A stretch of 64,000 nt of DNA, taken from the NCBI GenBank assembly GCA_021234155.1, contig JAJEKV010000056.1:8756458-8820457 (forward strand), in the 5' to 3' direction. Made by a program: the position numbers and the translations under genes. Shown in pieces: positions 23,722 to 35,538 of this stretch. This DNA is from Isoetes taiwanensis. Its lineage: Eukaryota > Streptophyta > Lycopodiopsida > Isoetales > Isoetaceae. The stretch's first letter is position 1. Every line of letters begins with the position of its first letter. The notes beneath the pieces were generated by a model. It saw nothing but the letters and a program-made list of their open reading frames with translations, ran no database searches and was not told the origin of the DNA.

Positions 23722-24190
23722 ATGATTATGAAACGCCAGCTCACCGAGCTCCAAGCCTATGTGTTGAACACAAACCCTCCGCAGTTCGCACCTGAAAATG
23801 GACCGGAGTTACCGCCATTACCGCCGAGTCCACCAACCGAGCAGCCACCCGCACCGGCATCAGCACCCGTGCCTGTACAGAAGAGGCACCATGCTAAGCG
23901 ACGAAGAAGCTCTTCTAGCGAGAGTGCCACGTCTTCACAGACCAACACCTCTGAGTCTTCGGAGTCATCTGTCTCGTCAGGTCACCATGCCAAGAAGGAT
24001 AAGGAATACCGCAAGACCGTGGACACAGCCATTACAAGCATATGGAAGAACAGGAAGTTAGCCCAGTTTGATGGGAAATCCAGGGGAGGTCTTAATGCGG
24101 AATCTTGGTTAGACGAGATGAAAGAATTTGGAAAATCATATGGTATGACCGAGAAGGATACAGGGAAGGTTGCCACCACCAGCCTCGGAT
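23722..24190 (+). pseudogene. Ty3/gypsy gag (truncated)
   Basis: A 150-residue frame with a Pro-rich stretch, then a Ser-rich and basic stretch, ending in the retrotransposon gag helical segment FDGKSRGGLNAESWLDEMKE and [11 protein letters not shown]. The rest of gag, the CCHC knuckle, the protease and the front of reverse transcriptase are missing. The gag text runs out near 24186 and reverse-transcriptase sequence follows directly in another frame. Gag would form the virus-like particle. Confidence 0.75.
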
Positions 24191-26284
24191 GAGAAGCACC
24201 TTCGGATGGCCTTGCAGAAGCTAAGACGTCACCAACTCTTTGCAAAGTTCTCTAAGTGCAAGTTTGCCACACCAAAGGTGGATTATCTGGGGCATGTGAT
24301 TTCAGCCGAGGGAATTGCTACAGATCCAGCAAAGATAGAGGCAGTCAAGGATTGGCCCATCCCGGGTAATGTTTCAGAGGTCAGGAGTTTTTTGGGCTTG
24401 GCAGGATATTACCGAAAGTTTGTCAAGGATTTTGCCAAAATTGCAGCGCCTCTCACCGACCTTACAAAGCATGAGAAAATCAAGGATTGGGTCGAACACT
24501 GGAAGGCAAAGGTCCAGGTAAGTTTTCAGAAAACTTAAGGATGCTTTGACGTCAGCACCAGTCCTCACGTTGCCGGACCCAGAGAAGGATAACCTAGTAG
24601 CAACGGATGCCAGTAAAATTGCTACCGGGGGAGTCCTAATGCAGGAAGGGAGGGTTATTGCCTATGATTCTAAGAAGTTGAATGAGACCGAATAACGATA
24701 TCCTACCCATGATCAGGAATTGTTAGCAGTTGTCCGCGCTTTACGGATATGGAGACACTACCTTCTTGGTAGGAGATTCCAGCTAGATACGGATCACCAG
24801 AGTCTCCGTTATCTTTCTACCCAGCCAAATCTCAATCTCCGTCAGAGAAGATGGATGGAATTTCTGGAGGAGTATGACTTTGAGATTATGTATAAGCCTG
24901 GTAAGCACAATGTGGTTGCGGATGCTTTGTCACGCCATCCCTTGGTAACCCGAACCCATTGTAATGCAATTTCTACACTCACCAGTGAGTTTGGAAAGCA
25001 AATAGAGCAAACTTTAGCTACGGATCCAGAATTCCGTGAAGTGTGGAGCAGTTTAGCCAAAGAGACACGCACAGATAAGGAGCGTGAGGCTTTCCGCTCT
25101 TATAAGAAGGAGGACAATTTACTTTATTACAAAGATAAGTTGTGTGTACCCGAGAATTCAGGAGTCCATAGGCTTATTCTTCATGATACACACAACAGCC
25201 CTATAGCTGGACATGCAGGTTTCATGAAGACCTACTTTAAAATTCGCTCCAGCTACTATTGGCCACGTATGAAGAAGGACATTGCCAGATACATTAAGCA
25301 ATGTCAAGTGTGTCAGCAAACCAAGGCCGAGCAATTAAGGATTCCAGGAGAATTGCAACCTCTGGATGTGCCCAATGCCAAATGAGAAGTGATAACCATG
25401 GATTTTGAAAAGATTTCTTTGCCACCATCCAGACCAAGCTTGCTATGAGTACAGCATATCATCCTCAGACGGATGGACAGACAGAGCGCACCAACCGCAT
25501 TATAGAGGATATGTTGCAAAGCTATGTGTGGAGTAAGCAATCTCAGTGGGCTGACTATATTTATTTGGTGGAGTTTGCCTATAACAGCATGAAACAGGAG
25601 TCTTCTAGAATGTCTCCCTTCATGATAAATTATGGTTATCAATGCCTTACTCCAGAAACATGGCATAATCATGTTTCTAAGGTGGAGGTTTCTCAGCAAC
25701 TCCTCTTGGAAATGCAAGCTTTGGTTGAGGAAGTTCGTGGGTATTTATTGGCTGCGCGTAGTCGTCAGAAAAGTGTGGCTGATAAGCATAGGACCCAACG
25801 AGTTTTCCAGGTGGGCGATTCAGTTTGGCTCAAAATTAAGGTTAAGCAAGCTAAGCTTAAGATTGGTAACTGCAAGAAACTGGCACCCAGATGGGTTGGG
25901 CCGTTCAAGATCATTGAACGTGTTGGAGAGCAGGCATATCGGTTGGATTTGCCACCCCGCTTGAAGATCCACAAGGTCTTTCACGGCAGTCTTCTGAAGC
26001 AACATACTCCTGATCCAGAGGAGATATTGGATACAACCACTTTCCTTGAAATGACAGAAGAGCATCTTGAGATCGTGCTTGAAGTTCTTCTTGATCGGGC
26101 CTATAAACAGACCAGAAGGACTCAAATGCTACAATATTTGGTCAAGTGGAAGCACTTGCCAACTGAGGATGCTACGTGGGTGATGAAGATAGACCTTGAG
26201 AAACACTATCCGGACTTCATGCGGGAATCTCAAGGCTACACCATCAACGATGTCATCAACCCCGCACCCGGCGGTAAGCTTTGA
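24191..26284 (+). pseudogene. Ty3/gypsy pol with chromodomain (internally deleted)
   Basis: It starts within the reverse-transcriptase thumb ([14 protein letters not shown], then [12 protein letters not shown]), so the catalytic palm is lost. RNase H follows ([21 protein letters not shown]), then the integrase H2C2 zinc-binding region ([32 protein letters not shown]). A deletion near 25410 removes the start of the DDE core, and the frame resumes at [18 protein letters not shown] (25445). The C-terminal segment ends in a chromodomain (YLVKWKHLPTEDATW, about 26130-26180), the targeting module of chromoviruses. Defects: an extra A near 24525, TAA near 24693 and TGA at about 25384, where the sister copy at 41.6 kb has Trp. 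The sequence otherwise closely parallels that sister copy. Confidence 0.9.
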
Positions 26285-26959
26285 AGGCTTGATTCGGCAC
26301 GGATCATGCAGTACGCTATTGGGATAGATGCATCGTAAATAAAAGTAGTTACCGATGATGAGATCACCTTGATGTTCTCTAGGACGTGGTGTATTGTCAA
26401 TGTCGGCATGATCGCGGAATGCTTGGAAAGCATGTAGTTGATAGGCCGCGTTCATCTCGGCTATAATGGGAACTTGGCCATTTCTTATGCCGCAATGAAT
26501 TGCGAACCATAGGCATGATAGGTTCCCTTGTACATAGGTTTTTCTTTTATTTTCTTATAGGGGGTGGTCCCTTCAACCACAACTTAATTATTATGTGTTA
26601 ATACTAACATATTGATATGTGCAGGCCAGTGAGCGGTACGTGACCTGCCCATGTATAGAGGGTCGCTGATGGCCCAAGCTTTTGCGCTTTTGTGTTGTTT
26701 TATGAATTGAGATGCTACTTTGATAATGTTTGCTATTCGACTCCGGTCCTTGAAACTTTTATTGTCATAATCAGATGAAATGCACGTGGGTGCTTAAACA
26801 GTTCTATGTTTTTAAACTTAATTTCTGTTACCTACAGGAATAAGACATTATTTTCCTATGTTTCTGTGTAACTATTATAATTTATACTACTAAGCTATTT
26901 CTAAGATGTTAATCATTTGTTTTGTAACTGACCCCAATGCTGAGGACAACATTATTTCT

Positions 26960-26972
26960 AAGGGGGCGAGAA
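26960..26972 (+). promoter_or_regulatory. Polypurine tract of Ty3/gypsy element
   Basis: AAGGGGGCGAGAA directly precedes the TGTGACG start of the LTR. In this family the purine run primes plus-strand DNA synthesis, and its position confirms the internal/LTR boundary. Confidence 0.85.
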
Positions 26973-28494
26973 TGTGACGTTCCACATAGTTATACAGTGT
27001 ATGTATCATCATGGGGGTATGTAGACTAACCACAAGGGATTAATTTAGCTGTGCTAAATTAATAAGGGGTTAATTAAAGGTTAATTACCTATAATTAAGG
27101 AATCATTATCTAATTAACTCAATTAAGCTAATTAAGTTAGGATAATTGATTAATTAGGAAGAGGACATCTGGCCACACTCGATTGGCCAGTAGGAAACTG
27201 CTAATTTGGGGCAGCAAATTGGATTCCAATCCCAATTTGGCCCAAATCGAATCCAGGGAGAGGAGCTGTTGGGCGCCCAGGCTACTTGAAGATGGAGATC
27301 CCACATGACAATGGTTCCAGCCGAAATTCGGGTTAGTAGATAGATTAGTTTGATATTTCTAGGGCCAGCGCCTCTGTCAGGCTTCTTTGCTTGTCTTGAT
27401 GATGATTAACCCTTGTTTGATAGTTAGAACTGTTCTCAACTATTGATTATGCTCTGTGATGGATGGATGGATGTATCTTTGGCAGAATCTCTGTTAGTTC
27501 TTCCAGAAAGCAGGGATTAAGGGGGGTAGAGACCTCTGTGACCTATGTTCATTAGTATGCTCCTAGTATCTCCCATAATACCCGCTAAGTGCAACCTGTG
27601 CACAAGATCCCACCGAGCTGTGGAATCTATGGCATGATTGAAGCACCAGACAAGGGGCCGTAGTGATGAAGTGTGGGGTGGGGTCTCGCCTGAGCATAAA
27701 AGGCTACGGGGACTCCTTCAGTGAGCTAGGCCTGATAGCTGGCCAGTGAACCAGGCCGGGTATGGGTCTGACACTCCCTGGGTACAGTTGTGTGATCACC
27801 CTGTACTTTGAAGATAAAGTTAGGGGAGTAGGTCGGGTACGGATGCGGGGGTCGCTGATGCGGCACGTATTCTCTAGCTCACCCATGGAATCACTGCGAC
27901 TCTGGGAAGGGACACTTCCCTGACCTGCCTCATCGGACCGGGGAGATGTAACCCGGAGTAGTCCCGAAGGGTGACCCCTTGGGATTGCGTCTCCGGAAGG
28001 CTACAATGACGCCATAGCTTGATTCAGCTCAGCTGCAAAGTGTGCACAGGAGGGGCGGATGGAGTGGACAACCCTAGCCACTGTTCTATGCTAGCCAACG
28101 CCAGGTTATACCTCTGTCTGCTGATCTCTAAAGACCGAGCCGTCAGTCCATCCTCACAGGAGTCTGAGCCGGGGTAGAACCTGAGGTTTGGGGTGTTTTC
28201 CTTAGGACTAGATGCGTCTTCTTTGTCGTTAGTACTTGGATGGATGTGTCACCCTTCGTGGTGGTTATTTATGTATGATTTATGCTGTGTGCTGACATGT
28301 ATTCACGCTTCCGCGACTTAGGAGTCCCATTGAAGGCGTGGGCCGAATGACACCTCCGTGTCCTTCACCCGGGCATCTTTCTACGGATGGTCCGAGTTAG
28401 ACGGAGGGCCCTGCTCATGGTGAGCTGATTGCCATGGGAGGGGGAAGTCCCTGTATGTATCGTCCCGAGCCCGATATATTCGTGGAGCGTCACA
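26973..28494 (+). repeat. 3' long terminal repeat, 1522 bp
   Basis: It begins TGTGACG right after the polypurine tract and ends CGTCACA, a perfect 7-bp inverted repeat with the TG...CA ends of Ty3/gypsy LTRs. The interior is non-coding, with a GC-richer second half. No second copy was found upstream. Confidence 0.8.
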
Positions 28495-31400
28495 CTTGCC
28501 AATTGACCCGGTTGTGGCGGTTTTAGGCATCTCCCCCCTCCTTTTTTTTTTTTTAAATTTAGACTCTGTTTTTGACATATTTGATAGATTATAAACTAAA
28601 AGCATCAGATATGTTCTACACCCGTATGGAAATGTGGAAGAAATAAGAACTATAATAGCGGCCCTTATGCTAGAAGATCCCTTGCATTTGGTTTGCCAAT
28701 GGAGACCCCCAAAGCATCAAGCATCAGACTTTGCTAAAAAAATCAAACTTAAAATAGGCCGGATTATGTATTTATTTGCTTCCGACTGCAATATGGCAAT
28801 GGGGGAAGGGAGAGGCACTTTTTCTTTTTGGACCCAATATGCTGTTTTCCAAACAGGTATTGACGAATCAAAAGCAAGCGAGTTTTTGCATTCTTTTTTT
28901 GTTAAGTAAGAAGTTTTTGTATCGAATTGCATTGCCAAGTTTTTCCACCATAAACTGTTGAAGAATATAGCCCTTCCTTTCAATCGGCAACCCGTAGTGC
29001 GACAACACCTTATTTTACAAGAAATGTATCGCGGCGACCAAGGCTGCTACAAACATCTCTCTTTCTCAAATTTATGCGGGATCAAAATTTTTTCAAAGCT
29101 TGGTATCAGTTCAAAACTTCTAAAAGTCGAACCCATTGTCAACCCCAAATATAGAAAACTTTCCAAAATATTTAGAAATGAGGCCACATAGGAGATTTGT
29201 GTGATATGGAAATGGTGGCAAAGAGAACCGATATCTGGCTCTACCCACTACATTAATCATCAGTATGAAGGTTCACAATCACAAGAGCCTCAATCTTCTA
29301 TTCCATCTGCACAAAAACATAATTAGGCCATCTAAGTGGATATTATAGATAGGTCAATATTTTAAGGTCATAAATAATTCAAAAATGTCAAGATTTACTA
29401 ATGTTAAGATAGGGGGTTTTAAAGCAACATCAATTGGAGACCAATGTGCTAGAAATATTTGTTGGCCAATACTTAGTTGCATCTCTTAGTCCTTCTTCAT
29501 TTTGTATTAGACTATAGGGGATATTGTTGGCGCTTATTCTATAAGATATTACCATAGAATATAGCCTTGGATATTTTCCTGATAAATAAATCTGGATGGC
29601 TCTGCTTCAGTTTCTCGTTTCTTCTTGTGTTTCATAGCGCTGGATCTTTATAGTTTGAAATTACAAAAATATGTAGAATTCAAGATATAAAGTCTTCTAA
29701 TCAGGCCTGTAGCTTTGTCCTATCTGGACTAGCGACTCTGAATTGTTGCAAATTCTTCAGACCAAACGCTGTTAGAAATATAGTCATCCAGCATTTGTTG
29801 GTCTGAAGACAATGGTTAAATGGAAGATATGTTAATAAAATTTAAAAGGTCAATGACATGGCAATAAAGTCGGTGGAGATAAAATAAAAATAAAAAAACC
29901 CGGCAAGCAAAAAGAAATGGAATACAGAGGTGAAAAATGCATGCAGTTCAGGGAAGACAGATCGTTGCTTAAGCAATCAGATTGAAGTAAGAAGGTTTGG
30001 ATTGAGGCAGGCTGTTGGATTTGGTAGGGGACCCTCAGTTGGCATCGAAGACAACAGGTGAAAACAACAGAGAGGAGACGAAATCCAGAGATTGTGGATA
30101 TCCGATTTCGGATTGGTATTCGATACGATGAATCAGACTCGCAAGGGTTTTGCTCAGTGTTGAAATTGGATCATAAGTACAGGAAGTAATACTGGGCTGA
30201 GTTTTGCTTGTGCAATAACATTTGGAGTAAACCAGAGGGAAGATGGTTTTGCCTGCCTGTTTATATACAGTTGCAATTTGATTTCTTAGGCTTTTTCTAA
30301 CCTGACGATCTTTGCTGCAATGATTAATTGCTTTGCACCCTTTATTATTGTAGAGAAACAAATAGCTGGTTGGAGAGAAGATGCAAGAGTTTGATATTAG
30401 TTAATTCACTGGGTTCAAACCCCAGGCTCAATTATTTCTGATTCTTAATAGGCATTATTAGAAGCAGGCATTGGCCATACTTAGCTGGAGCTTAGGACAA
30501 CAAATGCCAGTTCTGTCCTGGTAGATCCGGAAAAAGTAGACGCTTGCCAAACAAAAAGGTGAAGAGCTAGATTTTGTCAAGTTACAGGGGCGGAATCAAT
30601 CCGACGAAGCTGCCAGTGCAGTTGATCAGAGCAGCAAGTAGAAGAGGGATTGTCTAGACTCTACCATAAGCTAACTTATCTGTGGATTTGTTCAATAAAT
30701 TCGTCTCTTTTCTATTTTGTTCAAGCGTAAGGCTGGATTCACATGCATCTTCACGACCTCACCATCACGTAAAAGGGCTCACCATTTTATGCCCACCATC
30801 GCCCACCATCGCCAATTTGCACTAGGCAAAATAGGCCCTCTCTCCGGCACCGGCCCTAACCCAAGTTGTTAATGGCCATTATCAATCGTGCTCATAGACA
30901 TCAGAGTGTTTCGGCCAGACTTGGAAGCAAAACAGAGTGGTTTGTACCAGAATTAAGAACACAATGATTTTTGGATTAAAAACTAGCCCGAGCGCTAAAA
31001 CCCTTCCCCCAATCTGGCAAACCCGGCCGTCCTTCGCAAATGTAGAGCTTGTTGGGTCTCCATAAATCCGACCGCCCTCCATAGTCTCAACCTCTGCCTT
31101 GGATTCTTGGTACCGATTTTGCCAGCACTCCACCGAAAATTCTTCACTGCAAATCTGTAACCAGGAAAAAGAAGCACAATATGGGAACCCTAAACCCTAC
31201 CCGAGGAATGTGAAGCGCCGACAACGAGCCGGCGATGGCGGCTAGGGCACAGAAACTTCTTTAGGGCCGGCGCCGGGAGGCCCGACCTTGTTGCTCTTGC
31301 AGATCCTTCCTAAGATGCTGCTGGATGAGCTCTGGACGGAGCTGGCATGGTTCAGGCTGTGGATAAGGAGTGGTGTGTGGAGCTTCCTCTGTGGCCTCAA

Positions 31401-32799
31401 GCTACAGATTTGCAGACCCTGCCTCTGATTGATTTCGATTCTGATCATGCCCACTATGGTAAGCCCTAATGGCGATTTTTTAGTCTTTGAGCTGCTTGGT
31501 CGTTTTTGGATATCAGGTTTTCTTCAGTTTTGGTTGGAAGGCCGCTCTAGTGCGGTTTTGATCTGCACTCACTGCAGTGTCTTGGCCGGATATGAAGAAG
31601 GCCTGTTAGTATCTTTATTTTTATAGCCTGGGTTCTTACAGAATAGGGATCTCCAACCTCGCGCGGTTGGGAACAAGTTCTTGAAATGTCTGAATCCATG
31701 CTATTTTCAGAGGAGGAGTTTCGAAGGCTTATGTGTTGTGTGCTATTAAGACTTGCCATTTATCTAAATCCCTTATTACATCAGTGTTTCTTCTCTAAGT
31801 ATGTGCAGAAGGGGCCTACTTGAGGATCGAATCTTGTCTATGGCTGGTTTGCAGCCTTGTTTCTTTCTTTCTATCTTCTGAATAGTTGTAAGCTACTTTA
31901 GTGAAGTATATTAGCTAAAGATTTTGTCTAGCTACAGATTTATTAAGCCGGCATCTGTGGCTGGGCTTGAGATTGTGTTTAGTGTGCTTATGCTAAGGTA
32001 ACATGTCGGGCAGTATTGCAAGAATATCTTTCGGTGGGGATTGGTCCGGTTTGCTTTATTGTTTCAGACGTGGGTTTAAAATATTTTCGTGAGATAGTGG
32101 AGGAAACTATGGCAGCTAAACCTGTTGTACTACTAAGAAACAGTCTCTTTTGTTCTGGCCCTTTAACCCATGCCTGGTTAAGGAACTAGTATCTTTAGGA
32201 CGGGGATTTGGAGCAGCTCGTGATCTCCTGTCCCAGCCAGGAGAAAGCTCTGAGGAAATCTTAACCAACCTTGAAATGTGATGGGCTCAATACACAGTTA
32301 GAAATCGGGAGGGTTCTAATATGTGTACGCTTGACTTATATGGGCTGACAAGACCATAGAGTTGGATGCATGTGGGCTACTTTTGGAGTCTGAATTTCAG
32401 AGTTAGCCTAAGGCTTGCTACATTCGGAGGGGATCTTCATGGGAATGCAGGCTCTGATTTTAGCAGCAGATATGGGCCTGTGGCATAACATTATTGGCTA
32501 GGATGACCTTCGGGAGTGTTGTGCTTAAAATATCATATCTTTGAGCAGTCCTTTTTGGAGGTCTAGTAGAAGCACGTGGACAGGAGCAGAAGCAAAATAA
32601 CAGTGGAAAAGCAAGGAACCTTCTTCCATAGTATTTGCTGCTGGGGAAGAGGTTGTGGTCACTGTTCTAGTACTGATGGGAACCAGCAGTGCCCCACATA
32701 GTACTTAGAGCAAAGAAGAGGTCGAGGGGGTTCCAACCTAAGTACTTGATATTTTGTTATGTGATGTTTTATGTGTTCTACTAACTGATACAATTCTTC
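28495..32799. other. Intergenic DNA, no supported gene
   Basis: AT-rich sequence with scattered frames. 28634-28909 (+) and 30882-31133 (-) are open but show no domain. A GC-rich patch at about 31.0-31.5 kb, where both strands read open around a possible donor at 31455, looks like a gene start or CpG-rich promoter area, but no product could be assigned. A TGTTGG string with a weak primer-site-like sequence near 30013 was not strong enough to call an LTR. The region from 31.5 to 32.8 kb runs into the poly(A) retroposon end. Confidence 0.45.
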
Positions 32800-32875
32800 C
32801 TATCTGGCTCTTGAGGAGTCTTGTAATAAGGTCTTCGGACCACCTTTATTTATAAATATAAAAATACCTTGCCTT

Positions 32876-32910
<35 letters not shown>
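32800..32910 (+). mobile_element. 3' end of a poly(A) retroposon (LINE-like)
   Basis: An uninterrupted run of 34 A (32877-32910) follows TTGTAATAAGGTCTTCGG and TTTATTTATAAATATAAAAA, the type of sequence seen at the 3' end of plant LINE copies. No reverse-transcriptase frame was found upstream, so the copy would be 5'-truncated, or this is a processed transcript. Target-site duplications were not identified. Confidence 0.45.
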
Positions 32911-32915
<5 letters not shown>

Positions 32916-33048
32916 CCATTAATCATAATCATAGAAGGATATGTTTTTAAGAGAAGACCTATACAAGTCCATGCCTCTAATTGTTGTGCAAAGGCAACAC
33001 CGAGCACACGATGGTTTTTTCTACGCCCGATTTGGGTTGGGCTCCAAT

Positions 33049-33320
33049 GGAAACCTCCCCAACTTTCCCTGGAAACCTCCCCAACTTTCCCTGGAAACCT
33101 CCCCAACTTTCCCTGGAAACCTCCCCACCTTTCCCTGGAAACCTCTCCACCTTTCCCGTAAACCTCCCCAACTTTCCCTGGAAACCTCCCCAACTTTCTC
33201 CATATAAGAAAACAGGGGAGGTTTCCAACCTCCCCAGCTTTCTTGGATGACCTGGGGAGGTTTCCAATTAAGAAAACAGGGGAGGTTTCCATGGAAAGGT
33301 GGAGAGGTTTCCAAAAAAAA
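33049..33320. repeat. Tandem array of 22-bp GGAAACCTCCCCAACTTTCC units
   Basis: Seven consecutive near-identical 22-bp units (GGAAACCTCCCCAACTTTCC plus CT) lie from 33049 to about 33200 on plus. They are followed by inverted units at 33215, about 33254, 33280 and 33300. The two orientations meet at 33215-33235 in the same 21-bp palindromic junction as in the cluster at 14038. The array ends in a run of about 20 A. Translations give METSP and GNLPNFPWKPPQL repeats in several frames on both strands, which are artefacts of the tandem unit. This is the largest cluster in the window and lies just downstream of a poly(A) retroposon end. Confidence 0.92.
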
Positions 33321-33448
33321 AAAAAAAAAAAAAGGCTCTCTAAATTTGCACGAAGACCAAAACTAGCCCCGTGCATCTCGGTCCTCGTGCGTTGCAGTCC
33401 ATCGGTGGTTGCCAACATTAATAACTATTTTTTTTTTTTAAATATTTT

Positions 33449-33493
33449 ATGGAAACCTCCCCAACTTTCCAAAGAAACTAGGGGAGGTTTCCA
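33449..33493. repeat. Inverted pair of GGAAACCTCCCC units
   Basis: One direct unit (ATGGAAACCTCCCCAACTTT) and one inverted unit (GGGGAGGTTTCC) are separated by about 12 bases, so they can form a small hairpin. Same family as the array at 33049. Confidence 0.85.
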
Positions 33494-33524
33494 CAAAATG
33501 TCTATAAAATTTCAAAGTGAGCTA

Positions 33525-33640
33525 TTTCTTGAAGCAAATCGTCTCTTTGAGTTCTTCTTTCATCAACGAATTCATCCAAGCTTTTTCTTCAAGTAAATCA
33601 TCCCTACGGGTTCTTCCTTCATCCACGGATTCATCCGTTC
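33525..33640 (+). repeat. Diverged 59-bp tandem duplication
   Basis: Two copies of a 59-base unit starting TTTCTT(G/C)AAG, with the shared words GAGTTCTTCTTTCATC / GGGTTCTTCCTTCATC and ATTCATCC. It lies directly before the decayed transposon gene. Confidence 0.7.
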
Positions 33641-33697
33641 GCCGTGATTCCCATCGACTATTTCATCTTTCGTTCCTTTGATGTTATTATTTATCTC

Positions 33698-34538
33698 ATG
33701 GATTTGGGGCGTAACGTGTATGAGGGAGTTGAAGATGATATCTCCACTGATTCGTCCCTATATGATTCAGAAGCAATTGTAAGTGATTTCGCTTTTGATA
33801 ATGTTGACAATGCTGCAGGTTTTGAGGATGTAGATGATGAAGACCATGTAACACCTATTGGTGATTATGACAATCATTTGAATGAGGGAGACTCTGTTGG
33901 ATCATATCCACCTATACCTTCAATCAACTCAAGGGAAGGTTATATTTTCACGGAAGCATCATACTCTTTGATGGTGCAATGCGTCAAGACTCGTGTCCAG
34001 CCCTCCATCGAAGATATCCTAGGCACTGATCCAAGTTTCCCTGCTGGGTATGTTCGGCAGTCGCAAAAAGCCACAAAGCATACAGATAATCGAAAGGTGG
34101 TTGAGTTTCCAAAAAAAACTAGAAGTTGATCCAGAAACTAATCTTCTCATATGCATGACTTTTGGGAAGTGGCTCTATATCCCACCGTGGAAGGAGATTA
34201 TTTTTAAAGGCCATGTTGATCCGGATTTGGGGCACCTGCCTATATGCCCTACCCTAGATAATATAAAAAATATATGGCAGTTTGGAGCCAAGTTTCATGG
34301 CATTCCAGAAGATTATGTGAGGCAATGCATAGCAACATGTGAATGTAATGCCCGTCACGTGAATCCCATCAGTAGAAAAAGCCTATTTACCCATGAGGAG
34401 AAAGTTCCATGTGACTTACTAGAGAGCCGCGTTGAACAATTGCAGGTGGAGCACAGAGTGAGATTGCTTCGACGTCATACCAGAAGCTGGGGAGACGTGC
34501 ACAAAATGTGTAGATTACATGTTGCTGGATCTTGTTGA
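33698..34538 (+). pseudogene. Decayed transposon gene, 5' part (acidic N-terminus)
   Basis: An ATG (MDLGRNVYEGVEDD) opens a frame with a strongly acidic first 70 residues. At an eight-A run near 34112 the frame is lost to a stop, and the continuing frame is shifted by one base, so one indel separates the two parts. The second part includes FHGIPEDYVRQCIATCECNA, whose cysteines may be remains of a zinc-binding domain such as those preceding an integrase or transposase core. It ends at a TGA at 34538. I do not recognise the precise family. With the SWIM-like remains downstream it reads as one decayed transposase gene. Confidence 0.55.
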
Positions 34539-34986
34539 GTGGATTTAAGTGAATATTGCACTTGTACATAGTTACCTAAGGAAGAATTGGGTGCTTGGAG
34601 GACATTGGGATGGCAAATGGCAAAAGTATGCTCGGATGTTCTCTCACTGACACTGCGACACAACAAACCTAACTGAGGTCCAGTGGCAAATTTTAAAGGT
34701 CCAACTACTGCAGCACAAAGTGAATGTTCGTATGTTACAATTAATGTCCACTATATGTGGGTATCCAGACGGAGGTATGCCCCTTGGTGGCACACTACCG
34801 GAGTTATGCAAACAACGACAAGAAATAGGTTCGTAATCTCTGCTTGCCCTCGCACACCTCATCTATCTAACAAGTTTCCCCTACGTCCGTCTTGTAGATG
34901 CCAGTGGGCGATTTGGTCGTCGCGGCCCTTCCAAATCTTTAGCGGCTGCCGAACGCTTATGTAGGCTACAAGAGTAGCAAGGAGGA

Positions 34987-35538
34987 GTGATTGTTTTGGC
35001 AGACAAGGAGGCAATTGTGCTGCTAGTCAAGTCCGAGTCCACCGCAGGGTTGCAACACCGTGTTGAAATGCACTCTATGTATTGTAGTTGCCCAAGTATT
35101 GTTTCTAGGTGCAAGCACCTCTTAGCAGCTGAACACTACCTTAGTAAGCACCATCCTGACACAATTTGGGAGCTCTACCCATCAGCAGATCCATTTGCTT
35201 TTTTGGTGGTTGAGACCCCATTAAGTTCAACAATGACGCTTCGAGAAGTCGCACTAGAATCTGTGAAGAAGAAGCAAGATACACTTGAAAAGTGGGTCGG
35301 GATTACGACGACACAACTTGCAAGGGTTGCAGTGGCAAATGAGGAAGAGCTCCAGCTGATCATCCAAGATGTCCGACGAGATGTCAGACTATTAGGATAT
35401 GTAAATAACCCTACGCCTAGCTCATATGCACAGTCACAGGCTGCTGCTCGTGCACCCCTTTTTCAGGCTAGGCAACCAGGTCCACTGCGACAACTACCAC
35501 CTTTGCAAACCTGCAGTAGGCCAAGGGGTGGAAGATGA
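34987..35538 (+). pseudogene. Decayed transposon gene, SWIM zinc-finger part
   Basis: A 183-codon frame containing CSCPSIVSRCKHLLAAEHYL, the C-x-C ... C-x-H pattern of a SWIM zinc finger, which in plants is common near the end of MULE and related transposases and of FAR1-type proteins. Residues after about 100 are Gln/Ser/Pro-rich. Between 34540 and 34987 the plus strand still shows transposase-like pieces in shifted frames (LTEVQWQILKVQLLQHK near 34670). No terminal inverted repeats were found, so the superfamily is left open. Confidence 0.55.

Larger units (their letters stand above)
23661..28494 (+). mobile_element. Deleted Ty3/gypsy chromovirus with 3' LTR
   Basis: Gag, partial reverse transcriptase, RNase H, integrase and chromodomain are in the order of a chromoviral Ty3/gypsy element, followed by a polypurine tract and a 1522-bp 3' LTR. 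At least two internal deletions (near 24186 and near 25410), one single-base frameshift (near 24525) and two stops make it defective. No 5' LTR or primer-binding site was found upstream, so the left end is truncated or lies within the acidic ORF region. Five bases after the LTR (CTTGC) are the expected target-site position but cannot be matched to a left flank. Confidence 0.85.

Noticed and set aside
24842-26455. Minus-strand frames opposite pol and chromodomain
   Set aside because: Shadows of the plus-strand pol frames.
30013-30770. Possible Copia LTR starting TGTTGG with a primer-site-like string
   Set aside because: No matching second LTR, no polypurine tract and no Copia protein remains were found.
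31340-31460. Possible first exon ending in a donor at 31455
   Set aside because: Short, open on both strands and without recognisable product or following exon; kept only as a note in the intergenic entry.
32846-33418. Long open frames over the repeat array on both strands (METSP, GNLPNF and KPPQL repeats)
   Set aside because: They come from the 22-bp tandem unit, appear in several frames on both strands and lack any domain; the array is treated as non-coding.
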